From the NCBI GenBank assembly GCA_011800155.1, contig CM022378.1, positions 1,116,001 to 1,180,000 on the forward strand: a stretch of DNA of 64,000 nt, given 5' to 3'. Shown here piece after piece: positions 37,638 to 48,400 of the stretch; positions within the stretch are counted from its first letter, which is position 1; each line of letters starts with the position of its first letter. The notes beneath the pieces are model-generated. The model searched no databases. It was not told where the DNA came from and saw nothing but the letters and a program-made list of their open reading frames with translations. Made by a program: the position numbers and the translations under genes. The stretch comes from Flammulina velutipes. Its lineage: Eukaryota > Basidiomycota > Agaricomycetes > Agaricales > Physalacriaceae.

Positions 37638-38256
37638 TATTGGGAAGGAGGCGCGTCGGTGATTTTGTTTTTATAAGAAACATTGAGGGGCTCTTGGAGA
37701 AGCTTGGAGATCATATTTTTTCCGATCAGTCGCGTCGGGTACTATTTGCCGGAGAGTACTTATGGACACCGATCATTTCTTGCTTGTATCCAGAGACGCG
37801 CCACATGATTTTCCTGGCTGGGTCTCATCCTCGGAGAGGTTGTAGATCCCTAAGTAGCTCTTACAGAGTTGTAGGTTTACCGTTTCTCAACGTGCCACAA
37901 GGAAGGGCAATTAGGATCATCGTTTGGAATGCGGACCTGGGAGTGGTTCCTTGGATACGTCGGACGTGCACCGAGCATCTAGTAAGTGTAATTTATAAAA
38001 TTTGCCACAAACATCCATAGAGCTACTGGTGCTAGTCAAGTACGAAATTGAGTATTCTCGATATCATCCTCAACGAATCCTAGCTCGAAAATGGGCTCCA
38101 TTTACTCCCTGCCACCTGGACACTTATGATTTCGTCACGTGACGGCGACATTGCCGGATACGTAGATGGGACACAACTAGCTTATAGAAGTTATAGTCTG
38201 AGTCTCTCACAGTGAGCCGCATCTAATGAACCAAGAAATGTTCCATAGTATCAATT
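37638..38256. promoter_or_regulatory. Intergenic region between the esterases with an E-box palindrome
   Basis: No gene is seen. CGTCACGTGACG at 38133-38144 is a perfect 12-bp palindrome containing CACGTG, the site type bound by bHLH factors such as Cbf1. It is about 500 bp upstream of the first esterase, so a role in its control is possible but unproven. Confidence 0.5.
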
Positions 38257-39453
38257 CTAGCTGAGCCAAGTCGTCCATTTGTTTTGACCTGTGGTAAGAA
38301 CCTCTGCAATTTCTCGAGCAACTATCCGGTTCGCTTGCTCGCTGGGATGAAGTTCGTCGTACCTATATGCCATAAGAACGTGCCGCTCAGTGCTAAGTGC
38401 ACATACCACAAAAAGCTATCTTTGTCTGATCCTTGGACAGACGAGCATACGCCACTCGACCCATCATTGAGTTGGTAGACACAAGGGGCGACAACACCAG
38501 TGACATTCAGCGGTGCAGTACCATTGAGGTAGCTAGCGGGGTGGTCGTAGATGTCTTGGAATAACGAATGAGAATCAAAGATACCTGGAGATATGTGCGT
38601 CAGTCCAAAGCTCACGGTATCATCGCGCGCAGGCGAACCTATATGAGCATCAGGAAGCTCGGGAATGGCGTCCTGTAGCAGTAATCGGGACAATTTGTTC
38701 CCTGATAGTACCAACTCCTTCATGAACACACTCCATTCAGTAGTGTTACGTTCCGTGAAGTAGAACTTGTTAGGATACGATCCCGGTGCGTAGATAGGCA
38801 CCAAATTAAGCGGAACCATCTAACAAGACAGCAATGAGTTCTCATCGACGCGTTCAAATTATGTATTAGACACTCACGTTCTGCAGCAAAAAATTCCTTG
38901 CACCATCCTCATACAAGACTTTGACCCAATTCACGATACACTCGGTCACGTCCACAATCGACGCTGCATTACTGCCAGTTAATAACGAATGCGCCCCGAC
39001 GTCGTTCGTCCCAATCCATTGGGTGTACAAAGTCTCCCCCGGCGCGAGATCTAGCCCCTGATCAGCGAAATAGGCAGGAAGTTGGCTTTCGAAGATGGAC
39101 GGGAAAGGTCTGGGCGTGATGAGGTTAGAACACGTCCCGCCAGATCTGGCGAACGGGTGGAGTGTAGTATTTGAGTATCCAGCGGCGTATACAGGCCATG
39201 CGACACCGCCGTCGCCGACGTTGACGATATCGGTATAGCTATCGCCAAAAGTGACGAAAGACTTGATCTGTCCTGGCTCTATACCAATGGAGCGTGATGG
39301 ATGATAGAGCGTAGCGAAGAGAAGGAAGAGGGCTAGCATCGTTAGGAAAGTGTCCAGCCGTAGCGCAACGCAGCATTTTATCAAGAATCGGAAGAAACGC
39401 GGAGCTTCCTCTTCATCCGAGCTCTTGTGATCGTTTTCGTTCTGATCAGACAA
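38257..39453 (-). CDS. GDSL (SGNH) esterase, copy 2, possibly membrane-anchored
   Basis: Four exons at the same positions as in copy 1: 38878-39453, 38639-38819, 38407-38584 and 38257-38362 (1041 nt, 346 aa). It has FVTFGDSYTD, WIGTNDVG and DELHPSEQANRIV. Unlike copy 1, the open frame has about 38 residues before the hydrophobic segment, beginning MSDQNENDHKSSDEEE, so the product may be a type II membrane protein with an acidic cytosolic tail. If translation starts at the internal Met of MLALFLLFATL it would be a normal secreted enzyme. Same CE16-like assignment as copy 1. The tandem arrangement and shared introns point to local duplication. Confidence 0.88.
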
Positions 39454-40163
39454 CGTAAATACTCGTGTGGCCTACCGTACTGCCCATTAGTGAGGGTTAC
39501 ATATTTCCAGACTAGTAGAGAGAGAGATGGAACATGCCAGCCCTCGATTGCTCGTCCTACGGGATGCTTTTCCCGTCACATTTCGCGTTATCTATACTGA
39601 GAGTTAGCCTTGACCAGACCGACAGAAATTTGCTGTACCCCATCGTTTTCCCAGTAGACTTGCGGCCCGGGAACACGGGATAGGCGGGATATCTATCCGC
39701 TGCAATCGAGTGACTGCACATAGCTGGGTTTCATTCAGCTGACTCTGGTCATTGACCGCCGAGCACGCGCTTTTCGCGACAGATGACGGCCTGAAATGAG
39801 ATGGACGTCGTCGGCTAGCGCATTGGTTTTGCACGACTGGGACTCTACTGACTTTGAAGAGCGAAGTGAAGGCGCTAGCAGCAAGCCATTTTTCAGAGTT
39901 TCGTAAGGTAAGGCATGCTTGTCAATAGCGGTAGAGCACAGCGCATCAAGCCACAGATAGAAGACTGGAAGCATTATTTAAGTCCTGAGCGGGATCAAAA
40001 TCTGTACTCCTGTAGTCGTCTCAAGGCTAGCTGATGCTAGTTTGCTCGAAGATTTAGAGCCAGATTGAAGCCCGAATGTAAGAAGACATGCTTCGTAGTT
40101 CATGTTGAAGAAATCATGAGAGTAAACGCCCGAACGGCGAAGGTCACACAGCCTCCACTTTTG
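39454..40163. other. Spacer between the esterase and the Ngaro element
   Basis: Short minus-strand open frames (39974-39735, 39834-39604) show no family signature. Nothing else is recognised. Confidence 0.45.
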
Positions 40164-40355
40164 TTTCTGGCCTGCGTCTCACCGCTACTTAGATCGGACA
40201 CAGGATAGCGCATGAGAATTTCATCTAATAAATTCGAAGGCCTATCTACGATAGGTGGGAGATGGGGCAGCGGTGTTTTGCGCCACACTGCGAGGGCTAA
40301 AAACGTCGCTGATCCAGGGATGAGGCTTAGGAGATAATCCAATCTGAGACTACCC
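40164..40355 (-). repeat. Split direct repeat B2 (3' end of the Ngaro element)
   Basis: 192 bp, matching B1 at 40640-40831. It begins (plus strand) TTTCTGGCCTGCGTCTCACC and ends GAGACTACCC. It carries a TGCGCCACA word at 40279. Confidence 0.93.
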
Positions 40356-40472
40356 GACTAAGACTCTGTAGACAGACCTTCAATTTACTATCTGAACTTG
40401 TTTCCTGATCTGAAATTGATTAGCTTATCAGAACTACTTAATTGTAGGTGAGGGTGGGTGGGAAAAGAGAGA

Positions 40473-40639
40473 AAAATGCAAGCAGACTGCGGTCTGCGTC
40501 GTCGAGAGCTCGAATCCGTCGCCTGTCGATGGTGATGGTTCCGAGCAAGCAGCGAACAGTCCGATCACGTGCTTCGTGACGCGTCAAGAAACTGCGCCGC
40601 CGATCCTTCCGTACCAGCCAACCTCTCCGGCGGCTTCAA
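40473..40639 (-). repeat. Split direct repeat A2
   Basis: 167 bp matching A1 at 44955-45121; abuts B1 directly at 40639/40640. A 117-bp spacer (40356-40472) separates it from B2. Confidence 0.93.
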
Positions 40640-40831
40640 TTTCTGGCCTGCGTCTCACCGCTACTTAGATCGGACACAGGATAGCGCATGAGAATTTCAT
40701 CTAATAAATTCGAAGGCCTATCTACGATAGGTGGGAGATGGGGCAGCGGTGTTTTGCGCCACACTGCGAGGGCTAAAAACGTCGCTGATCCAGGGATGAG
40801 GCTTAGGAGATAATCCAATCTGAGACTACCC
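40640..40831 (-). repeat. Split direct repeat B1
   Basis: 192 bp matching B2. Lies 66 bp beyond the stop codon of the recombinase gene. Confidence 0.93.
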
Positions 40832-40897
40832 AACATAAGCGCAGGCGCGTCTCGATGGATTCGAAGACTCACCCAAAGGAGCAAAGCTCAAGCCAAG

Positions 40898-42076
40898 CTA
40901 TGCTGCTATTCTCACCGACCTATTCTTTTTTCGACCTTCTTTCTTTGCCTCAAGAAGTTCCACATGGAGGACTCCTAGCTTCTCCAAGTCCCTCCAGTAA
41001 CGTCGGAATGCATCCGACGACCATCGCCCTAACGTCTTGACCACCTCCGGGTCAACGTTTGACAACAAGTAGTAGGTTGTTCCTCCGATGCGAAAGGAGT
41101 GACCTGTGACCCTCTTGTAGCCTCTCCGCGTCCAGATCTCATTGCAACGCTTGAGGAACTCCTTCTTAGTCAGGATTTTCCTCTCGCCACTCTGGAGAAG
41201 GTAGGACGCGACCGGCGTGGTCGCATCTATCTTGTTGGTATGGACGTGGAGGTTTTTGGAGTTCACCGCGTCCGTTTTTCCTCCTTGTTTGCACAGGCTA
41301 ACGTCTTCTCCTAGGATCTGTTCCGTCTTTGTTTTGGGAAGATGGAGAGAGAAGGAGCCATGCGGGGAATGCGCTGGATGGATGTCGTCGCCTACGGGGA
41401 AGCATTCCGGTTTGAAGAGCTTGGGGTTGCTGTTGGTAGGTAGGATTTCGCCTAAGCGTATCTGCCCCAAGAACCCTGCGTCAGCATGAAAGCCGATAGC
41501 ATTATCTTTCCTGTCCGACGGATCTAATTCGTCATTCAGGATATCCATCATCTCTTTGGTGACTGGTTTTCTCTTCTCCCTTCTCGACTTTTGAGGGGTA
41601 GCTTTGTCAAGGCCAATGAGCGTGTAGTGAAGGAGGTTCCCAGTAGTGTAGGGGTAGTCAAAGATGATGTGGAAGGCGCGGATACCATAGAGGAGGGCTC
41701 GGATGGATTTCCCTGCCAATAATCCTTTGAAGGTATTTGCAAAGTTGCATAGCGTGTTTTCGGAAGCCGGAAACCAGTCCTGCTGTGGAACGCCTTGCGA
41801 CTTCATGTAGCGTAGAAAGTGCCGGAGGCCAGCTCGGTGTTGATTCGTTGTTGACTCGGCCCATGCACCGCGGACGGTGTCTCTTGTTGACTCCAGCAGT
41901 TTAGACCTCGTGTTCGACTGGCGGCGCGGTGAGGAGTGCAAGCTTTTACGATAGATCTTTGTTCTCGCCATCGTGGTGAGTGTTGGGCTGGTAAAGACAC
42001 AGCCACTCCATGCACTTTTCCATTTTGCAGTGCGTGTGATTCTACTTCTTAAGTCTGGGGTCATTATGAGATACAT
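40898..42076 (-). CDS. Ngaro tyrosine recombinase
   Basis: A 392-aa open frame whose first Met overlaps the end of the RT/RNase H frame by about 35 nt; MARTKIYRKS, further in, may be the true start. The N-terminal SAM-like core-binding part is TTNQHRAGLRHFLRYMKSQ. The catalytic domain shows the first Arg region (GFLGQIRLGEILP), TGHSFRIGGTTYYL (the H-x-x-R box) and LGRWSSDAFRRYWRD, with the nucleophile Tyr in RRYW. Such enzymes integrate a circular DNA intermediate by site-specific-like recombination without target duplication. All catalytic boxes are present. Confidence 0.93.
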   Translation of the reverse strand: MYLIMTPDLRSRITRTAKWKSAWSGCVFTSPTLTTMARTKIYRKSLHSSPRRQSNTRSKLLESTRDTVRGAWAESTTNQHRAGLRHFLRYMKSQGVPQQDWFPASENTLCNFANTFKGLLAGKSIRALLYGIRAFHIIFDYPYTTGNLLHYTLIGLDKATPQKSRREKRKPVTKEMMDILNDELDPSDRKDNAIGFHADAGFLGQIRLGEILPTNSNPKLFKPECFPVGDDIHPAHSPHGSFSLHLPKTKTEQILGEDVSLCKQGGKTDAVNSKNLHVHTNKIDATTPVASYLLQSGERKILTKKEFLKRCNEIWTRRGYKRVTGHSFRIGGTTYYLLSNVDPEVVKTLGRWSSDAFRRYWRDLEKLGVLHVELLEAKKEGRKKNRSVRIAA

Positions 42077-43925
42077 GCTCGTTTACGAAGGCTTTGAGGT
42101 GAGGAGGTATGCTAGGCGGATGTCCATGAATATCTTTCTTTGGTCCGAATTCTCCTCTCGATGGCGCATCTGCTACATTATCCTTCGTGGATATCCAGTC
42201 CACCGACAGCCAAATCCTGCTGCTCTGCATGAGCGAGACGATATGCCGCAAGATGGCGTTTTGTTTGGATCCCTTCGAATAACCAGCTTTGAGTGCTCCC
42301 ACTACTCCTTGATTATCGGAGCGTAGGAGGATGTGGCAGTCTTTGAACCCTGACGCGATGAGTGTACGGAGGGCAAGCTCGATGACGACCATCTCGCCCC
42401 AACCGATCTCTCTCCCATCCGTCTTCCAGTTCTCTTTGAACTCCCAGGCGAGCCATTTCCCATCGAGGACAAGGCCCATGCCCCATCCGGTAGACGCGTC
42501 CACCATCAATGACATTTCCAGCGGCTCCTTTGGCTGGACACACTCTATGCCCACGAAATCCTTCCTTAGTTCTGCTCTCCACCAGTCGACGTCTGCGCGA
42601 AGGTCTGCTGTAATTTTATGCTGGATGAACCGGGAGGTGGACTCCTTGAACGTAGCGCGGAACCTGTAGAACTCCGTCATGTGAGAGCGTCCGTGAGGAA
42701 CTACCAAGCAAACATGGTTGAGCGTGCCAATGATGGACTCGGCCGCGTCCTTGGACATTTTCGGGGATTCAGCCCACGGGGTAAGCTTCTTGGAGTATTT
42801 TGCCTTCTTCTCCTCTGGAAGTTCCACGGTTTTGTTCGCAAGCGACCACAGGAAACCGATGTAGGTGAACGCAGTGGCGAAGGGAACGAACTTGGAGGGT
42901 GCCCATGGCCAGCCCAATTCTTTTGCGACACTCCAGATTAACGATTCATCGTACGAGAATATAGTTGAGCCATCTTGCGCTTTGCCTTTCGGATATCTGA
43001 AAAAGATGAAGTCGTCTACCCACTTTATGAGGGCTTCGACCCCACGGGCGAGGAGGATGGCTACCATGGCGTCCGCTATGCGACCCCAGATGCCAGGTGC
43101 AGGTGACGCGCCAAAGTTTAGACAGGCGTCGAGATGAATGAGGATGCCAAGAAGAATAGCTGTGAACACTCTGACTGAGGGATGAGTGGGGACATTGCGG
43201 AAAGCTCCTTCCACGTCGAATACTGCTGCCTCCGTCCCTGGTGGTGCTTCGGCCACTAACAGATAACACTCCGAAAATGTGCCCCATTGACACTGGAACT
43301 TTTTGGAGTCAATGACTTCGTTTATCGACGTTGTTTCGGGATCAATAGAGATTAGGTCTTCCGGATTTGGATCGTAGTTTTCGATTGAGTATGCGGATGT
43401 ATTAGGCGCAAACGTGGACAGATCTATCGAGTGTTGTGTATTGCGAGGGAATGAATGATTGACGATAACTCTAAGCTTTCCTGGGCGGGTTTCTGCTACG
43501 CTCAAGGGTGCTGACCGAATAGGTCCTATTTGAGCTGTTAGATTGTTCAAATTACGCCTAGCTACCACGACGAACCTATAAGTGATTCTAGAAAGGCTGG
43601 TTCATAACCGGGCGACAGTCTATTGGCGGCGATCTCTTCGCCGTATTTCGTAACAAGGAAGTCATGGTGTGCTGGGTCTGTGTAGTGATTCTGAGGAATA
43701 AAGGATTTCTTGAGTTTGAAGTTTTCGAGGCCCATAAAGAAACCGTGTTCGATGCCTATTATCCTCATTAACCTCTGCCCTGCAGCTCGAAATGTTCCAC
43801 TTACCAAGCGGAATATCTGCAAATTGGTTCAGGACGCCTGCGTCCTCTAGGTACTCCCGCCACACCCAGTGCTTGAAGGGAGTAACTATGGGGAAGAGCT
43901 CGCTCTTAAGCGTGCTCTTGAGCAT
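42042..43925 (-). CDS. Ngaro reverse transcriptase / RNase H polyprotein
   Basis: Reads best as three exons: 43805-43925, 43576-43755 and 42042-43525 (1785 nt, 594 aa). The Met at 43925 overlaps the gag stop by 20 nt. The spliced frame joins YEPAFLESLIG to PIRSAPLSV, as expected for the start of DIRS/Ngaro RT domains. RT motifs: KLRVIVNHSFPRN, AAVFDVEGAFRNVP, WVDDFIFFRYP (VDD in place of YxDD), FVPFATAFTYIGFLW. The RNase H part has LMVDASTGWGMG, GWGEMVVIELALR (Glu), LLRSDNQGVV (Asp) and STKDNVADAPSRG. The unspliced frame from 43568 also stays open, but its first residues are intron-derived. Confidence 0.88.
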
Positions 43926-44916
43926 TGTGGCCTGTCGCCCCACATCTCGCACATTTATGCGCGAAGCGACACGCTGTATCTCCGCGTGCGCAGGACTTCC
44001 CGGAGCCGTTCCATTGGTGGCAGTACGTGATGCCATCCTTATCGACCCACTGTCGTCCGTCCTTCCGAACGAGCCACTGGGGGTTTGGGTTGTCACAGTC
44101 GTCGCCTCGGTGTTCCTTGCTGCCGCAACGGATACATTTAGCGCCACCGGAGGAGCTACCTGGCTTCGCTGTATCATTGCGGGACGACGATCTGCTGTTT
44201 CCATGACTGCGAGCCTCTTGTTTATTCTGCGATGATGATCCGTTTTGTCGAAAGGATGAGCCCGTGCCACCATTGCCAGATCGCTGACTCCCTGACTGTG
44301 CTTTCTTCAGCTTCGCCTCCACTTCGTCTAGACGGGCCTTCATAATGGAGCAGGATTTTTCAAGGCCATCGTTGGCGACACCTTGGAGGGTGGTAGGATC
44401 ACTCTTCCCTAACCAAAACCTCCCCGTATGTGCCCAACCTCTCTTGTCAACGTCGAACCGGATTAGAGCGGCAGCGTGCGCTTCCATGTGGGGGCGATTA
44501 CGGAGGTAGTCAAAGTGCTGCTCGACATCGTCAATGTACGCGGCAGTGAGGATGGGAGAGGCCAGGCGAAGATGCTTCTTGAGAGTCTTGACGAAGCGAT
44601 CCGCTGCAGTCTTCCACTGGTCCAACGTCAACGTGCGCTCGCTTTTTGTCTTGTAAGGCAGCCTCCCTCCCGTCTTGATGATGATATCACCCATCGCCGT
44701 CTCTTTCTGTATCCGCGAGGTGTAGCCCGCTGCGTTGGCCTCCTCAGCTGCTTCCAACGTGAAGCCCCAGAGGCTTGGGTACTCCTTGAGACCAGTCTGC
44801 AGGTTGGTGATCTCGCCAATGGGGACTCTGGCTTCCAAGGGATCAAAGGTGTCGGGACCTCCTAAGCCTCCACGGTGCGTGGCGTTCTCCATGCCAATGC
44901 GATAACTGAGCCCCAA
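43906..44916 (-). CDS. Ngaro Gag-like protein with zinc knuckles
   Basis: 336 aa, beginning 38 nt inside repeat A1. The N-terminal half is helical capsid-like sequence of unknown fold (YPSLWGFTLEAAEEANAAG, FVKTLKKHLRLAS). A Ser/Gly/Asn-rich linker follows, then a CCHC knuckle (CIRCGSKEHRGDDC), a CCCH-like finger (CHQWNGSGKSCARGDTACRF) and a second knuckle (CARCGATGHNAQEH). These would bind element RNA. A second Met (MENATHRGG) eight codons in is an alternative start. It overlaps the RT frame by 20 nt. Confidence 0.85.
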   Translation of the reverse strand: MGLSYRIGMENATHRGGLGGPDTFDPLEARVPIGEITNLQTGLKEYPSLWGFTLEAAEEANAAGYTSRIQKETAMGDIIIKTGGRLPYKTKSERTLTLDQWKTAADRFVKTLKKHLRLASPILTAAYIDDVEQHFDYLRNRPHMEAHAAALIRFDVDKRGWAHTGRFWLGKSDPTTLQGVANDGLEKSCSIMKARLDEVEAKLKKAQSGSQRSGNGGTGSSFRQNGSSSQNKQEARSHGNSRSSSRNDTAKPGSSSGGAKCIRCGSKEHRGDDCDNPNPQWLVRKDGRQWVDKDGITYCHQWNGSGKSCARGDTACRFAHKCARCGATGHNAQEHA

Positions 44917-44954
44917 GGGTCCCTCTTCGCCTACAGTCGAGTTGATGATGAGTT

Positions 44955-45121
44955 AAAATGCAAGCAGACTGCGGTCTGCGTCGTCGAGAGCTCGAATCCG
45001 TCGCCTGTCGATGGTGATGGTTCCGAGCAAGCAGCGAACAGTCCGATCACGTGCTTCGTGACGCGTCAAGAAACTGCGCCGCCGATCCTTCCGTACCAGC
45101 CAACCTCTCCGGCGGCTTCAA
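44955..45121 (-). repeat. Split direct repeat A1 (5' end of the Ngaro element)
   Basis: 167 bp identical in layout to A2 at 40473-40639, from AAAATGCAAGCAGACTGCGG to GGCGGCTTCAA on the plus strand. It probably contains the element promoter, because gag begins 38 bp further in. Confidence 0.93.
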
Positions 45122-45457
45122 GTCGGAGTATCGGCCCGTAGTGTGGCGCCGGAAGACAAAGACGACAAAGGCACTTGCATACGTGAAGCTCTATATTCTC
45201 CGGTGCTTATCCACGTCCCTCGAAGATGTGCATTCAATGTCTTGAATTTGCCACGGTCTTCGCCAAAATAGCCAATAAGTATGGTAAAAAGACGTCTAAA
45301 ATAACAACTCTAATAATCGTACATAACTTGCGCCGCTAAATCCCAATAAGATACATCCTAGCCTAAATCATGATACATGTCGCTCCATCTGAAGTACACC
45401 AGTCCTAGGGAGGAATAACATCAAACGATGATCTTGCGCATATTTCCAAAAGTTGGC
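45122..45457. other. Spacer between the Ngaro element and the transporter
   Basis: 3' flank of the transporter. No gene. Contains the short sequence near 45238-45274 that resembles 36049-36086. Confidence 0.5.
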
Positions 45458-48400
45458 TTACCCAAATTTCTCTCCAGGCAATAACGTCTTCAATGGTATC
45501 ATCTTCCAATCATATGTGTTCTTGAAAACGGTATTACCCCACCACCTCTGTATCGTCAGCGCACCAAGCTCTCCGTTCATCGGATATTGTAGACTGTAGT
45601 TGATATGTAGTCAATGTTTGTTATGCCTTGACACATTGACCGAACTCACCAAAAGAACACCAACACGACAGCTATCCCTGTGCCAGCGTCCAATGCTGCA
45701 GAGAGGACGTCTATTAGGTAATAAGCACTTGCATATACAACAGTATGGGCGATGTAAGTATCTCACAGTTGTACTTGGCCCAATACGGGAAATTTCGCCG
45801 TCGAACAACATACTGGAACAGAAACCCGACGATGACCCATGGCACATAGTTGACCGCACCGGCAGGCGGTATCATTCCAACACCAGAGAATATCAAGCTA
45901 AAACACATGTCAGTGGTCGACAGGACACACCAAACCGATAGCGTACGGAAAGCTGGGGCGCTTCGGTCAGAAAATACAAACGTCAACGTCGATTGGACTC
46001 ACTTGACATAATTCAAGATTGTGTTGCGCCATTTACGCGTTATGGCCCACTGAATGATAGGACACAGAGCGCCGATTATGAAGAAGAAGCACAGAGCTGC
46101 GTGGATTGTTAAGTCTTGGCCAATGTGAGCGGAAAGGACCGACCACTGTAACATTTGATTAACGTCTTTATCCGCATGGGGGGAACGAAGACTCACTAAT
46201 ACACTTGGCCTTTCGCAAAGACCAAGCCAGGCCCGATGAGACCCCACTAGAATATGCGTCAACAACAAAGAGTCCGACAAAGGGTTGACTTACGATAACG
46301 GAGGCTGTCGCAAATACATGTGTAGCAGCACATGTAAAGCTATCAATGATGTTAGAGGCCGTGCAATTATGTGAAGACAGTACCCACTTGTCCTTTTGAT
46401 GTGTGCTGCAGATATCACTACAGCGAATTGAGAACCGTAAGCAAGAGATTCGTTCAGAACACTGACGGAATATTCGAAAACATCCTGGTCAAATGGTTCA
46501 GCTTCACTGAGGAACGTATATGTCGGAGTTTACCCACCAAGATTGAACGCCAAGTTGTACAGTGCCAGCAATCACGGTTGAGACGATCTGCAAACTAGAT
46601 AAACCCCAGTGAACCTCGTCAGAGAAACGTATCACTAGCCTGACACCAAAACATCGGCCGCGGAGGAATCTTCATGTAATGGCCTAATTTCAAGTCCGCA
46701 GTGAATTGCATAGCTTCGACTGGAGTCAAAAGAGAATCAAATAGAGAGTAGAACACAACATACCTTGGCTCATCGTAATGTAGCCATAGGTCTATCAATG
46801 ATGAGCACAGTCTTGTGTCACTGAGTAACGAATATACCTTGAACCTGGCGAAAGAGTCAGCATCTGTCGTGACGCCCACAGACATGGAACATACATCATC
46901 ATAGCCGTTGGTCGTCCTTCAAACCACGAATGTCAGCGGCCAACGTCAGTGAAGACCATAGTACGCACCAGGTATCATGAAGCCGATGATCAACTCCGTT
47001 ATGACATTCAAGCCAATCTGGCGATTCGTCACAGCTTGTATCATGCCTGTACATTTCGGTCAGAAAACGAAGCAATCGTTTACAGAAACACATGGCAATG
47101 ACTCTGACTCACCGATAGGAATAACGTAGACGATGCCAATAAGCAAAGCGAGCACTAATGCCCAGATCGTCATGCCGCCTGGCCAAAGTGATATGCACAA
47201 ACAAGCGAACGTGAACGTTATACCTAGTATAATGATTAGCCACCAAGAAGGTAAAGAATCGCATTGGGTAACTCACAGAAGATACAAAGGTAGTGCCATT
47301 CCGGGACTGCGTCAGACGTCAAACGGCGGGAAACATCAGAGGGCATGTGGACGCACTTCGTGGATACGCTTTCATCAACTTCGCGTGAATATCCGGGGGT
47401 TCTCTCAAGCTTCGCTTAAAATGTACCATAATCGGTTTCGCGAAGTAAAGGATAGCATGAGGGATAGTAGCGGCAATACTCAAGAAGGAAAGACCGTAAG
47501 ACATGGCAAACGTTATGCTAGGAAGTACAATTATCAGCATTTACGCTCCACACGATTATCACAACTTACGAAAGATAGACTGGACTGTAGGCGTGGTATG
47601 CGTCGAGATCAAGGGCATCACCAGCCGCATTGAGGATCCTAGTATGGTTGTATGTTGCGCCTGCGTTGTCGTAGGCTATGATAGATGAGACCCTATGAAC
47701 AATCAGACTCAAGTCGCAGAACGATAGGTGTACGAACGGTAAGTACTGGCTGTTCCAGGCATTTTTATACTGCAAGTATCATCATCTCGGTGAGCAGACG
47801 AGCTTATCAAGGAAATAATAAGCGCACATAGAGTATTGGTGTCAAAAACCCTAAACATTCGTTCAGTCAGATCAGTAGAGCATATGGAAATTAACGCACA
47901 ATAGAAGAACAAGAAGCCAATAGCCACATTCGCCTCCGCCCACCCTAGCACATGACCGTGTCAATAGTTGAACAACAAAGCAAGCCACAACGCACAAGGA
48001 GTCGCAAGTCTAGGCAATGTGGTCGGTAAATGGGCGGATTAAGAACGGTGAATCACGCACGGGCTCCCGATATAAGCTATCTGGTTCCAGTCGAAAGTTA
48101 GGAATGAAAAGCCGAGGCCACTCCGGTACCTGCCAAAGAGCATGAGCGGCCGCGTTAGAAACGATAACGTCGGTGACTGACCCAAAGAGTTGGTTGACTT
48201 TCTAGGGATACGTCAGAGGGTTTCACGGCTTCACGCAAGAACTTGAACATACCGGATTCTGTGGTGCTATCCAACAAACCTAGACGAACAATGTAAGTCT
48301 TTTCCTTACTCCGTTTATTAATTCAACGTGCCCATGAGAAATAGCTATTGAAGAAACATTCAGTCATGGAGATCAGCGGAAGGATCTAAAACCGACCTTA

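Larger units (their letters stand above)
40164..45121 (-). mobile_element. Ngaro-like tyrosine-recombinase retrotransposon (DIRS order)
   Basis: A 4958-bp element read on the minus strand. It has three overlapping genes in the order gag, RT/RNase H, tyrosine recombinase, and terminal split direct repeats in the order A1 (44955-45121), genes, B1 (40640-40831), A2 (40473-40639), B2 (40164-40355). B1 and A2 are directly adjacent. This A1-B1A2-B2 layout with a tyrosine recombinase instead of an integrase is the hallmark of Ngaro/PAT-type elements; Ngaro-like ones occur in basidiomycetes. There are no long terminal repeats, no aspartic protease and no evident target-site duplication, as expected for recombinase-mediated insertion. 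All three frames are open, so it could be recent or still active. Confidence 0.93.

Noticed and set aside
43526..43568. Met at 43568 as the start of the reverse transcriptase
   Set aside because: Its first 15 codons are intron sequence. The spliced frame from 43925 contains the conserved residues that precede the RT core.
40164..45121. LTR retrotransposon
   Set aside because: The end repeats are split and rearranged (A1, B1-A2, B2), there is no integrase or protease, and a tyrosine recombinase is present.
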